From: Henckelia pumila
Taxonomy: Eukaryota > Streptophyta > Magnoliopsida > Lamiales > Gesneriaceae
Assembly (NCBI RefSeq): GCF_033568475.1
Contig: NC_133122.1
Location: 165,690,130-165,754,129 of the forward strand
Reading direction: 5' to 3'
Length of the DNA: 64,000 nt
Positions 48,541 to 59,600 of the stretch are shown here, piece by piece. Within the stretch, counting starts at the first letter, position 1. Each line of letters begins with the position of its first letter. A program made the position numbers and the translations under genes. Below the pieces are notes generated by a model. It was not told where the DNA came from, did not search any database, and saw only the letters and a list, made by a program, of their open reading frames with translations.

Positions 48541-48549
48541 AAAAAATTG

Positions 48550-49150
48550 TGTTAGGTTCGAGAACGTGTGTAGAGGGAGGTTGAATACACACTTGTGGAT
48601 TTTTCTTCTTCAAAATTTAGTTTAGTTGAGGAGTCAATTGAACCACTATTCTTTCTTGACTGTCGATGTCAGATGACCAACAAAAAGTTGTGCGGAATTA
48701 GGTCGATTGAAAGTAAATGAACAAGACGTGTTTATGGATATTCAAAAACTTAAATATTTCTATGTCACCCCTTCTTCCACTTACAGAAAGGTTTACAATA
48801 GAAGACTTTGAGAGTTACAACTACTTGTAAGACCCCGATTTAGTTTAGGACTTATTACAATGCCTTAACTGAAACTCCTAACAACGACTGTCTATTATAG
48901 TACACAAATGGTGTAAAATTTACAAAGAAATTACGACTCAAAACTTTGCACAGTATGATCCTTGAAACTTGATCGGATGTAGACTTGAAGTGTGTGGTTG
49001 AGATCTTTGATCTTGAGTGTTTGAGAATTCAGTCCACTTGAAAACTTGTGATTGCTTGATAATTCTTAGAAAATCATAGAGAGAGCCTCTCCGAACCTCT
49101 ATTTATACTAGCGATCGAGGCACACGCGATGCGTGTGCGACGTTGCTTTT
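48550..49150 (-). mobile_element. Copia-type LTR fragment
   Basis: TGTTAGGTTCGAGAACG at 48550 and the following TGAATACACACTTGTGG resemble one end of LTRs of the kind seen at 62119-62953. The far end is not found, so extent and orientation are tentative. Region 49151-49729 shows no gene; a minus-strand Phe-rich frame there is from A runs. Confidence 0.35.
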
Positions 49151-49729
49151 ACAATTATATACTGGATTTTCAAGAGCGAGTGTGACATTGAAATGAACTA
49201 AAATTGTGATTAGATTTTTGATTCAATTGTGATGTGTGTGCTACGTTGTACATGAATAATATTGAGCATAGAATATGTAATACTAAGTGTTCTGCGAACT
49301 TAAATTGTGTTGAGATGGAAGAAAGTTTAAAAAACTTAGTGTGTCTAAAAAAGAGGAAAAAAAAAAAGGAAAAAAAAAGGACTTTACCATTGACAACATG
49401 AAAGTTTATAGAAAATTGACACAATTCTCCCGCAAAATTGGAATTGATAAAAAAACACATTTCTAAAATAAAGACAATTTATTTTTCATAAATAATGATA
49501 TTTCCAAAAATCTATTAAAAAAACCATGAGGAACCACACTCATGACTTAAGTTCCTACAACACAAACCAACACAAAAATTTGCTTAGACTCTTAATCTAG
49601 CACAAATGAACAAAAAAAAATCGGTATCAGTACACCACCTCTATTAAAGTAGCATCCATTATAGATGAACATATATGCAGCAACAGAGGTGTGAAAAGGA
49701 TTGTCAACAATGGATGTCTCCTCAAACAT

Positions 49730-50672
49730 TGATGCGATCATGGATAGCTCGCATGTTGATCAAGTGGTTAAGGATCCGTTGGAGTTTCCTAGAGGACCAA
49801 TTACGAGAGGTCGAGCTAAGAGGTTCAAAGATGCGGTTCAATCTTTGATGGTGGAATGTCAAGGAAGCATTGGAATGCTTGAAGATTATTTTGAAGGATG
49901 TTACAATGTTATTGAAGTTCAAAGAAGTCAAGAGAGCGGAGAAAATGTCGAAGAGAATTCAAAAATATGCAACAGAGACGCATGTGCGCCCGCGCCTCAG
50001 TCGAGTGATTTCAAGAGTTCTGGACAGACCTCTATGCGCGCCCGCGCCAACTTCATGCGCGCCCATGCGTAGGTCCAGAGAGCCATGCGCGCCCGCGCGA
50101 ATCGACGTGCGCCCGCGCCTCGGAGTTTTACACACAGTTCGGCGTGTTTGTGTGTGTGCGAGACTTTTTGATGTTTTAGCATTATTTTATATATTTTGAG
50201 TCTTTTAATTATACTAGAAAATTTTCTAGATGATATCTTTGATATCTTTAGGCTATTTTTTTGCGTTATCTTTTATTTTTGATTGTAAACTATAAATACT
50301 TTTGTTTATTTCATTAATAAGAATTCAGACTCAGTTTATACGAAAATTATTGAAATTCTCTCAAGAATTTTATTCAAAGCTTTGCTTTGTTCTTCAAATT
50401 AAACTTTCTCAGGTAATTACTTGGAAAACGTTTGTCGATTGTTTCTCACTGAAGATTGTCAGATACAAGTTTATCTAAAGGTTTTCTTTGGTTTCAATTT
50501 TTGTGGTTTTTGTTGTTAATCGTACCGTCGATTAAAGGTGAAAATCCAAAACCCTATCAATTTTAATTGTTTCAAAGATTGGGCAAAACTTTGGATCTTT
50601 TGTTTATTGGTTAGAGGGTGCGATTCAAATTGTAATCGTGCTTGCTAATCTTAAACATCCAGATTCATATCA
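49730..50672 (+). repeat. Element G 5' LTR
   Basis: This 943-bp LTR has the element promoter box TATAAATA at 50291-50298. Its first about 340 bases are the copy of the pol C-terminal coding sequence carried in the 3' LTR, so the frame at 49701-50072 is not a host gene. Confidence 0.92.
49978..50122 (+). promoter_or_regulatory. GC-rich unit array in U3 of G (5' LTR)
   Basis: Five to six units close to ATGCGCGCCCGCGC, 20-45 bp apart, lie about 170 bp upstream of the TATA box. The same family of unit is found in Athila D. A regulatory role is inferred from position only. Confidence 0.45.
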
Positions 50673-50674
50673 TT

Positions 50675-50686
50675 TGGTATCAAAGC
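50675..50686 (+). other. Element G primer-binding site (tRNA-iMet type)
   Basis: TGGTATCAAAGC lies two bases after the 5' LTR. One base differs from TGGTATCAGAGC. Confidence 0.8.
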
Positions 50687-50702
50687 TTAGGTATTGAATC
50701 AA

Positions 50703-51146
50703 GTAAGTACCTATCTTCATCTATCTCTGTTTTTCGTGTTCTTCGTTCTTCATCTAAGTCTATTCTTTATCAAATTTTTGTGTCGTTTCTTTCAAACTTG
50801 TTATCCAAGTCTCGTGTCTTGTGCTACAAGTTATAAATTAAAAAAAAAGTGAAGAAAAGTAACTTGTGGCCAATTTCTTTGTCTTTATTCATCCTTGAAG
50901 CGAATCAGAGTCAAGTTATCCATAAAATTTCCTACTTGTGTTTGTGCAATCTTTGTGGGTCAATTTTCAAGCGTCTAAAAGTTTTAAACATGAAGGTTTG
51001 AATCTTATTCTACAAAGCAAAGTCTCTCCATAAATTTGAGTGAAAAAAAAAATAAATCAAAAAAAATAAGAGTGCTTGAGTGATTTGTTTGGAGTGAGCT
51101 GTGAGAATTTGTGTGAGGAAGTTTATTACTAACGATTTTCTTGCAG
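50703..51146 (+). other. Possible intron in the G leader
   Basis: A strong donor (CAA/GTAAGT at 50703) lies just after the primer site. A branch-like ACTAAC followed by TTTTCTTGCAG ends at 51146, six bases before the gag ATG at 51152. Splicing would remove several short upstream reading frames. This is prediction only. Confidence 0.3.
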
Positions 51147-51151
51147 GTACC

Positions 51152-52675
51152 ATGAACCCCAAAAAGGATGTTAGTGAGAGTGTGAACCAAGAAATTTCCA
51201 AGGTTCAAATGGATGAGTTGATGGGGCAGTTGACTAGGGCGATGAGATCGGAGTTAGAACCTCTTCATGAGAGGATGAGTAAGTTGGAGGAGAGTAGTGG
51301 TAGTGGAAAGAAAAATAAAAATAGGAAGGGGAATGATTTTGAAGACGATGAGGAAAGTTTTGATGAGAATTGGGAGGAGGAGAGAAGAGTATATAGGGGT
51401 AGACATAGGCGAGAAGCGGTGAGAGGAAAATATACGGAGGGTAGTAAGGAGGATGGGAATATCAGTAGTATTAAGATGAAAATTCCAGCGTTTCAGGAAA
51501 AATCTGATCCCGAGGCGTATCTGGAATGGGAAAAGCATGTAGAGTTTGTATTTGATTGCCATCACTATTCTGATCTTAAGAAAGTGAGGTTGGCAGTGGT
51601 TGAGTTTGTAGATTATGTCTTAATCTGGTGGGATCAATTAGTGACCACTAGAAGGAGATGTGGAGAGCCGCCTATTGAGACATGGGAAGAGATGAAACGT
51701 GTCATGAAGAAGCGGTTTGTTCCTAACCATTATTATCGTGATATGTACAGGCGTTTACAAACTTTGAAGCAGGGTCCAAGGAGCGTGGAGGATTATTACA
51801 AGGAGTTGGAGACCACGATGATTCGGACCAACATTGAGGAGGATACCGAAGCTACAATGGCCCGATTTTTGTGCGATTTGAATAGAGAAATCCAAGACCA
51901 AGTGGAGCTTCGCCATTGTTTATATTTGGATGAGATGGTGCAGACGACCATGAAGGTGGAACAACAGCTCAAGAGAAGAGGAGCTGGTCGATTTCCTTCA
52001 GGTGGAGGATCGTCGACTTCTTGGCGTCCAAGCGTTGCAAAACGGGGGGACAACAAGCAGGGGTTTAAACCAAAACTCGACACCAGATCGGAGACAACAA
52101 AGCAAGTGGTTAAATGTACATCTGAAACTTCTAATACTCGATCTAGAGATATTAAATGTTTTTGGTGTCAAGTTATTGGCCATATCTCTAGCCAATGCCC
52201 AAATAAGAAATTGATGATTATTAATGCTTGTGGTGATGTGGAGTCGGAGAGTGAGGAGGAAAGTTATTATAAAATGCCTGCGTTGGTAGATCCAGATGAT
52301 GAGGATGGGTTTGGGGCTGTTGTTAGTGAGTTGTTGGTGAGTAGGAGGGCGTTACATGCACAACCTAGAGGAGAGGAAGAGAGTCAGAGGGAAAATCTTT
52401 TCCATACTCGTTGTTTTGTAAAGGGAAAGGTATGCAGTCTTATCATTGATGAGGGTAGTTGCACCAATGTAGCGAGTTGCGAACTTGTGGAAAAATTGGG
52501 GTTGTCTCTTTTGAAGCATCCTCAACCATATAGGTTGCAATGGTTCAATGACTGTGCGGAAGTGAGAGTTAATAGGCGAGTTGTAGTGCCATTTTCTATT
52601 GGCAAATATGTTGATGAGGTCTTGTGTGATGTGGTCCCTATGCAAGCGTGCCATATTTTATTGGGTAGACTATGA
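51152..52675 (+). pseudogene. Element G gag and protease
   Basis: The frame starts at ATG 51152 (MNPKKDVSES); an in-frame ATG at 51101 is also possible. The gag domain (SDPEAYLEWEKHVEFVF, then RFVPNHYYRDMYRRLQTLKQ) is followed by one zinc knuckle, CFWCQVIGHISSQC. The protease part has LIIDEGSCTNVAS, where this lineage usually has Gly instead of Glu next to the catalytic Asp, so activity is doubtful. TGA at 52673-52675 stands where Trp is usual after LLGR (TGG to TGA). The same frame continues into a Lys/Glu-rich linker to 52942. Confidence 0.82.
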
Positions 52676-52865
52676 CAGTTTGATAGGAGAGTGGTTCATG
52701 ATGGATTTAAAAATAAATATTCGTTTGTAATGAAAAAAAAGTCCATTGTATTGTTGCCTATGACTCCAAAGCAAGTGTTGGAGGACCAAATGAAAAAGAA
52801 AAAGAGAGATGAGGCCGAAAGAGAGAGTGATCAAAAAAGTGAGGTGGCCTTAGAAAAAAAAAAGA

Positions 52866-55800
52866 ATGATTCAAAAAAAGATGGAAAAAAAATTGAGCGA
52901 AAAAAGGCTGAAAAAAAATATATATATAGCCCAAAAGAGTGAGTTGAGAGATGTTATGAATTCTCAAATTTCACTTGTGATGATGATTTATAAGGAGGTA
53001 CTCCTTAACACAAGTGATATAGCCGGAGATCTTCCGAGCGTTGTTGTTTCTCTATTGCAGGAATTCGATGATTTATTTTCGGAGGAGCTACCTCAAGGAT
53101 TACCACCTTTGAGAGGAATTGAGCACCAAATTGATTTGGTACCCGGGAGTGCATTGCCGAATCGTCCAGCTTATAGGAGCAATCCTGAGGAAACTAAGGA
53201 GTTGCAACGACAGGTAAGTGAGCTTTTAGACAAAGGTTTTGTACGTGAGTCGATGTCACCGTGTGCTGTGCCTGTATTGTTAGTACCTAAAAAAGATAGA
53301 TCTTGGCGCATGTGTGTTGATTGTAGAGCTATAAATAACATTACCATTAAGTATAGGCATCCTATTCCTAGGCTTGATGATATGTTAGATGAATTGCATG
53401 GTGCTTGTGTGTTTAGCAAGATTGATCTTAAAAGTGGCTATCATCAAATTAGGATGAGAGAGGGAGATGAATGGAAAACTGCATTCAAAACAAAGTATGG
53501 GTTGTATGAATGGATGGTTATGCCTTTTGGTTTGACTAATGCACCTAGTACTTTCATGCGTTTAATGAATCATGTTTTGCGTGCATATCTTGGGAAGTTT
53601 GTGGTTGTCTATTTTGATGATATATTGATATATAGCAAAAACTTAGATGATCATGCGGAACATTTGAGAGTTGTTTTAATCACATTGCGTGCTGAACATT
53701 TATATGCTAACCTTAAGAAATGTGTGTTTTGTACAAAAGAACTCGTGTTTCTTGGGTTTGTTGTGAGTTCACAAGGTGTGACAGTTGATGAAGAAAAGGT
53801 AAGTGCTATTTGAGATTGGCCAACACCCACTTCTGTTGGTCAAGTTCGAAGTTTCCATGGCCTTGCGAGTTTTTACAGGAGGTTCATGAAGGATTTTAGC
53901 ACATTGGCGGCGCCTATGACTGCTGTCATCAAGAAAAACATTCCATTCCATTGGGGCGAGGAGCAAGAGAAGTCTTTCAATATTATTAAGCAAAAGCTAA
54001 TTAATGCTCCTTTACTTGTTTTACCTGATTTTACTAATATGTTTGAAATTGAATGTGATGCATCAGGTGTAGGGATTGGAGGCATTTTGATGCAAGGGGG
54101 AAAGCCAGCGGCGTATTTCAGCGAGAAGTTAAGTGGATCGTTTTTGAATTATCCTACCTACGATAAGGAGTTTTATGCGTTGATAAGGGTACTCGAGACA
54201 TGGCAACATTACTTGAGGCCAAAAGAGTTCGTGATTCATACGGATCATGAGTCCTTGAAGCATCTCAAGGGACAGCAAAAGTTGAATAAAAGACATGCCA
54301 AATGGGTGGCGTTCGTAAAAACTTTTCCCTATGTAATTAAGTACAAGCAAGGTAAGGAGAATGTAGTGGCGGATGCATTGTCGCGAAGGTATGTGCTCTT
54401 GACTACTTTAGATTCTAAATTTTTGGGGTTTGAGCATGTGAAAGAGTTGTATGTGAGTGATGTTGATTTTAGTAAGATTTATGAGTCATGTATGCGTGGT
54501 CCAAAGGATCAATTCTATTTGCATGATGGTTATTTATTTAAAGAGGATAAATTGTGCATCCCTAAGTCTTCAATCAGGGAGTTACTTGTTAGAGAATCAC
54601 ATAGTGGTGGTTTAATGGGGCATTTTGGTGTGGCCAAGACATATCAAATTTTGCATGAGCATTTTTATTGGTCGCATATAAAGCATGATGTTGAGAAAAT
54701 GTGTGAGCGGTGTGTGACTTGTAAGAGAGCAAAGTCTAGATCACAACCACATGGGTTATATACTCCACTTCCAGTACCAAATGAACCTTGGGTGGATATT
54801 TCCATGGATTTTGTTCTTGGATTACCTAGGTCTAAGAAGGGTAGGGATTCTATTTATGTTGTGGTTGATAGGTTTTCAAAAATGGCACATTTTATTGCAT
54901 GTCATAAATCAGATGATGCTTCGCATGTTGCAGATTTGTTCTTTAATGAGATTGTGAAATTACATGGCATGCCTAGAAGTATTGTTTCTGATCGGGACAC
55001 TCGATTTTTGAGTTACTTTTGGAAAACATTGTAGTGTAAACTTGGAACTAAGTTGTTGTTTTCTACCAGTTGTCATCCACAAACTGATGGACATACTGAG
55101 GTAGTTAATAGAACTTTAGGGACATTGTTGCGCTCTATCCTTAAAAAGAACTTGAAACATTGGGAGGATTGTTTGCCATTTATTGAATTTGCATATAATC
55201 GTAGTGTACATTCTACTACGAATTACTCACCTTTTGAAATTATTTATGGATTTAACCCATTGACTCCGTTGGATTTGATGTCGTTACCTATGAGTGAAAG
55301 GGTTAATATGGATGACAAGAAGAAGGCTGAGTTTGTGAAGATTTTTCATGAGAAAGTACGTGCAAATATAGAGAAAAAGAATTTGCAGTATACTAAACAA
55401 GCGAATAAGGGAAGGAAGAAAGTTGTTTTTGAACCCGGTGATTGGGTGTGGTTGCATCTGAGAAAAGAGCGTTTTCCGGAAAAAAGACGTTCAAAGCTTC
55501 TACCTAGGGGTGATGGACCTTTCCAAGTTTTGGAGCGGATCAATGACAACGCCTACAAATTGGATTTGCCAGGTGAGTACAACATGAGTACTACTTTTAA
55601 TGTTTCTGATTTGTCATTGTTTGATGTAGGTGATGATCGAGATTTGAGAACAAATCCTTTTCAAGAAGGGGAGGATGATGCGATCATGGATAGCTCGCAT
55701 GTTGATCAAGTGGTTAAGGATCCGTTGGAGTTGCCTAGAGGACCAATTACGAGAGGTCGAGCTAAGAGATTCAAAGATGCGCTTCAATCTTTGATGGTGG

Positions 55801-55997
55801 AATGTCAAGGAAGCATTGGAATGCTTGAAGATTATTTTGAAGGATGTTACAATGTTATTGAAGTTCAAAGAAGTCAAGAGAGCGGAGAAAATGTCGAAGA
55901 GAATTCAAAAATATGCAACAGAGATGCATGCGCGCCCGCGCCTCAGTCGAGTGATTTCAAGAGTTCTGGACAGACCTCTATGCGCGCCCGCGCGTAG
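52866..55997 (+). pseudogene. Element G reverse transcriptase, RNase H, integrase and LTR-encoded tail
   Basis: A frameshift in the A-rich linker (about 52850-52940) separates this frame from gag. [35 protein letters not shown] and catalytic [11 protein letters not shown]. RNase [28 protein letters not shown] and VVADALSRR. Integrase: HHCC finger ([10 protein letters not shown] ... CERCVTCK), [11 protein letters not shown] and HTEVVNRT, so the DDE triad is present. Nonsense codons: TGA 53811-53813 and TAG 55032-55034. The C-terminus ([18 protein letters not shown], then [11 protein letters not shown]) runs about 107 codons into the 3' LTR and ends in the GC-rich array. Confidence 0.85.
55662..55675 (+). 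other. Element G polypurine tract, inside pol
   Basis: AAGAAGGGGAGGA directly precedes the 3' LTR and at the same time codes for the QEGEDD stretch of the pol C-terminus. Confidence 0.75.
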
Positions 55998-56597
55998 GTC
56001 CAGAGAGCCATGTGCGCCCGCGCAAATCGACGTGCGCTCGCGCCTTGGATTTTTACGCACAGTTCGGCATGTTTGTGTGTGTGCGAGACTTTTTGATGTT
56101 TTAGCATTATTTTATATATTTTGAGTCTTTTAATTATACTAGGAAACTTTCTAGATGATATTTTTGATATCTTTAGGCTATTTTTTTGCGTTATCTTTTA
56201 TTTTTGATTGTAAACTATAAATAATTTTGTTTATTTCATTAATAAGAATTCAGACTCAGTTTATACATAAATTATTGAAATTCTCTCAAGAATTTTATTC
56301 AAAGCTTTGCTTTGTTCTTCAAATCAAACTTTATCAGTTAATTACTTGGAAAACGTTTGTCGGTTGTTTCTCACTGAAGATTGTCAGATACAAGTTTATC
56401 TGAAGGTTTTCTTTGGTTTCAATTGTTGTCGTTTCTGTTGTTAATCGTACAGTCGATTAAAGGTGGAAATCCAAAACCCTATCAATTTTACTTGTTTCAA
56501 AGATTGGGCAAAACTTTGGATCTTTTGTTTATTGATTAGAGGGTGCGATTCAAATTGTAATCGTGTTTGCTAATCTTACACATCCAGATTCATATCA
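55676..56597 (+). repeat. Element G 3' LTR
   Basis: This 922-bp LTR is 21 bp shorter than the 5' LTR because of one missing stretch in the GC-rich array near 55996. It is otherwise very similar. The TATA box is at 56216-56223. Confidence 0.92.
55924..56046 (+). promoter_or_regulatory. GC-rich unit array in U3 of G (3' LTR)
   Basis: This is the partner array with one unit fewer (21 bp missing). It also encodes the last residues of pol (CAPAPQ and MRARA). Confidence 0.45.
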
Positions 56598-56602
56598 AAC
56601 AT

Positions 56603-59600
56603 GATACAAAATCATTTTTGCTGATCTTTCCATCACTATTCGGCCGTATTTGTTTGTTTATCTGAATTCTCCGATCACAGATTGAGTCGATTAATGAAGG
56701 GTTAATAAGTCGAGACAGATTTTGCGCAATCAATTAAGCTACGGAGCATAGGCACATGTTCAACACATCTCAAAATTTTGAGACTGATAACAATATCGGG
56801 TAGAATCACACTTAATTTGCAACCTTACATGCATAATGCAAGGGCTTGAGCTTTTGAAAATGTCTCTCTTTCTCATCCTGCGAATAATATGCCAATCCAA
56901 GATGAGCACATTACTTCTTACTGGACACCTGCTCTTAGGTCAAGAAAATACTATTCATCCAATTACACTGGTGATTTGCCACGTTATCAATTATCTTCTT
57001 ATCAAACAATCTATGTAATTAGTACTTTTACAACCAATCATAACATCTATATGCCATTAAAACTGTAAAAAGATAATCACAGAAATCAATTAATGAATTC
57101 AGTACCCCAAATTAACAAAATAATAATAAAAAACATTTTGAAATGTCATATTATTAGGCTCACTTTATCATTTTTGAATTCAATGTTCGTTGCAAAATTT
57201 GGTTATGCAACCCATTCTTGAAATTATATGCAAATCGATCAACCAAAACCACCCGAACGATTACAAATGCAGAAATAATACATCTAGTCACATAACAAAT
57301 GAGATGCGCGGAGAAAAATAAAAATGTAAAAATCAGCTGTTTATAGAAAGTTATATAGCCTTTCAAATAAGAGAAAATTATTCAATTAACAATATAATGA
57401 GGCTAATCATTTTAGCCTCGTATTTTCATGCACAGGTGGAAAACATGTGAAAATAAATAAATGCATCTGCATCCCGATATCGAACACAAAGAGCGCTTAT
57501 AAATAATCTTTCATGGTTTTAAAAAAACACGTGATCCGAAACCATGTCAATAAACACATCATGTATCAAGACTTCAATTTTCATTCCCATTGCCAAGTCA
57601 CACAAACTGAAATAATCTGAAGCTGTATCTGGTTTGTCGAATTCTATTTCCAAAATGCGAGAAGAATTAGTTAAAAGAAAAGGTAATTCTTTTTTCATCA
57701 AATCGATGCAATATATATTATTTATTTGCATGTAATCCAACATAATATGACACTCGAACATAATCAGACATTGAGAAATTTATAATCTAATATATTCACT
57801 AAACCATCTAAAGAGACTTAAAACATGGGAAGGAAAAATGTGATGTTCCTACCGGGTCTTTCCATGAACTTTTAAGTAGACCACAAACACGAAAAATCAA
57901 ATTGGATTGCCCAATAACTTCATGAACTTGCATGAGATTTGAACATGATATATAAGTTTAGTACACTTTTTTTCTATTGCTACTACATGAGAGTTTACAT
58001 TGTAAACATATAGTTGAAGTAAAAAAAAAACAGCCGCAAAGCAAAATAAATTTGTGATATTTGAATAAAATGGTTTGTGCTTAAATCAGAGATAACAAAC
58101 TAGTACCACCAAAAAGTTTTATTACATGAGAATAAAATTGGAAATAAAGCCTCCAACTTACCTGTTCGGGGATATCTCCAAGCCTCCAATAGTTTGATTA
58201 CGTATCATGATAACAAACTATTACCTCCAACAGTTTGACTGCATGAGAATTAAAATATAAATGAAGCCTCCAACTTTCTTGTATGGAGATACCTACAATC
58301 CTCCAATAGTTTGATTTACAACAGTTTGATTACAAACTAATACCTCCAATAGTTGGATTATTTATTGAGTAAATGGAGAAACCTATTGTCAACGATTTTG
58401 GAGGTCAATAGAACAGAAGGTCTATTTAGTATCTCAACCCTGCATACACTAAAAGAAGTATTTAGTATCACATACAACTGATTAAGGTAGCAAGTGAAAT
58501 CATAAGAAGAGTGGGATTGCATAATGTAAATATTTGCCGAAGGGAGAAAAAAGTGCAATCAAGTTTTCCACAACAACCGAAGCAAATTAAGACAGAAAAA
58601 TATCAAAAACCACATCCATGCTTGATTTAGGTGTGTTCTGTTTCAGAGAATCTGTCTTTTTCGTGAATTATATTCAAATAGATCCGTTTTGTCCCTGTAG
58701 GCCAGGATACAACGGTTGTTTTTTTGGGTTATAAACAGAACCTGTTTTTTTCGAGCATTATGTAAGACAAAATGATGCTTTGGAATTGAGAGAGAGGGGA
58801 AAAAAACGTGGGTTGAACTGAGAAACAATGGTAGAGGGCAATTCTAAGGGCTTAGCGCTAGCATGTCCTCTATCCTTTGAATATGGTTTAAATTAGAGAA
58901 ATAAAATATCAATATTTTAGTGCAAATTTTTTACTACCATTCACCATTTTAGAAGTTCAAACAGCAAGCTCGCCTTGAAAGTAGGCCAAAAAAATGTAAA
59001 GCAAACTGACATTTCCCTTAAACAATCTATTTAATTAATATTTGAGAAACTATTACAACCACTAAAACCGAGACACAATTTTAAAAAGATAACACAAAAA
59101 AACAATTAAACATCCTGTAACCCCAATTAACAAAATAATAATATCACAAATTTTGAAATGACAGAATATTATACTTATAATCTGGAATTCAAAGTTAGTC
59201 GCGAAAAATGTTGATGCAACTCATACTTGGAAACATTATGAAAATCAATTAAACATCCAATACTAATAGATCGATTACAAATGCATGAATAAAATATAAA
59301 AATAAGAAACGACAACAACTAAAATTAAATATAAAAATTATGAAAAACTAAAAGTTGACAATAAAAGATTACCTCTACAGCTGATTATCCCAGGAAAAGA
59401 ACAATCCAACGGCGAAGTGGGATAGTAAGATAATGAAATTAATCAGCAAAACAGAGATCCTGAAACTGAACAGTAAACAAATACTAACGCATATATTCAA
59501 ATGGATAAATAGGAAATTTGAATTGAAAATCGAATGGATGATTTGATACTGTAGAATAAAATAAAATAAATTAAAAAGTAAAACTTCACACTAAATCGAG

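Larger units (their letters stand above)
49730..56597 (+). mobile_element. Element G: CRM-like Ty3/gypsy chromovirus, nearly complete
   Basis: The 6.87-kb element has the TSD AACAT (49725-49729 and 56598-56602), LTRs starting TGATGCGATCATGG and ending CATATCA, an iMet-type primer site and a purine tract. gag, protease, RT, RNase H and integrase are all recognisable. There is no classical chromodomain, and the pol frame reads through the tract into the 3' LTR; both are traits of the CRM lineage. Damage is light: one nonsense codon in gag-protease, one frameshift in the linker and two nonsense codons in pol. It is the youngest-looking element here apart from the LTR length difference. Confidence 0.9.

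Noticed and set aside
49701..50072. Open frame that looks like a small gene with a [11 protein letters not shown] motif
   Set aside because: It is the 5' LTR copy of the pol C-terminus of element G; the same sequence ends pol at 55676-55997.
57519..57761. 80-aa minus-strand frame with balanced composition
   Set aside because: No recognisable domain, no partner exons with convincing splice sites, and it lies in a degenerate duplicated region; kept only as a note.
58091..58356. Regular repeats considered as a CRISPR array
   Set aside because: A tandem repeat of 118 bp with diverged units and no spacers, in a plant genome.
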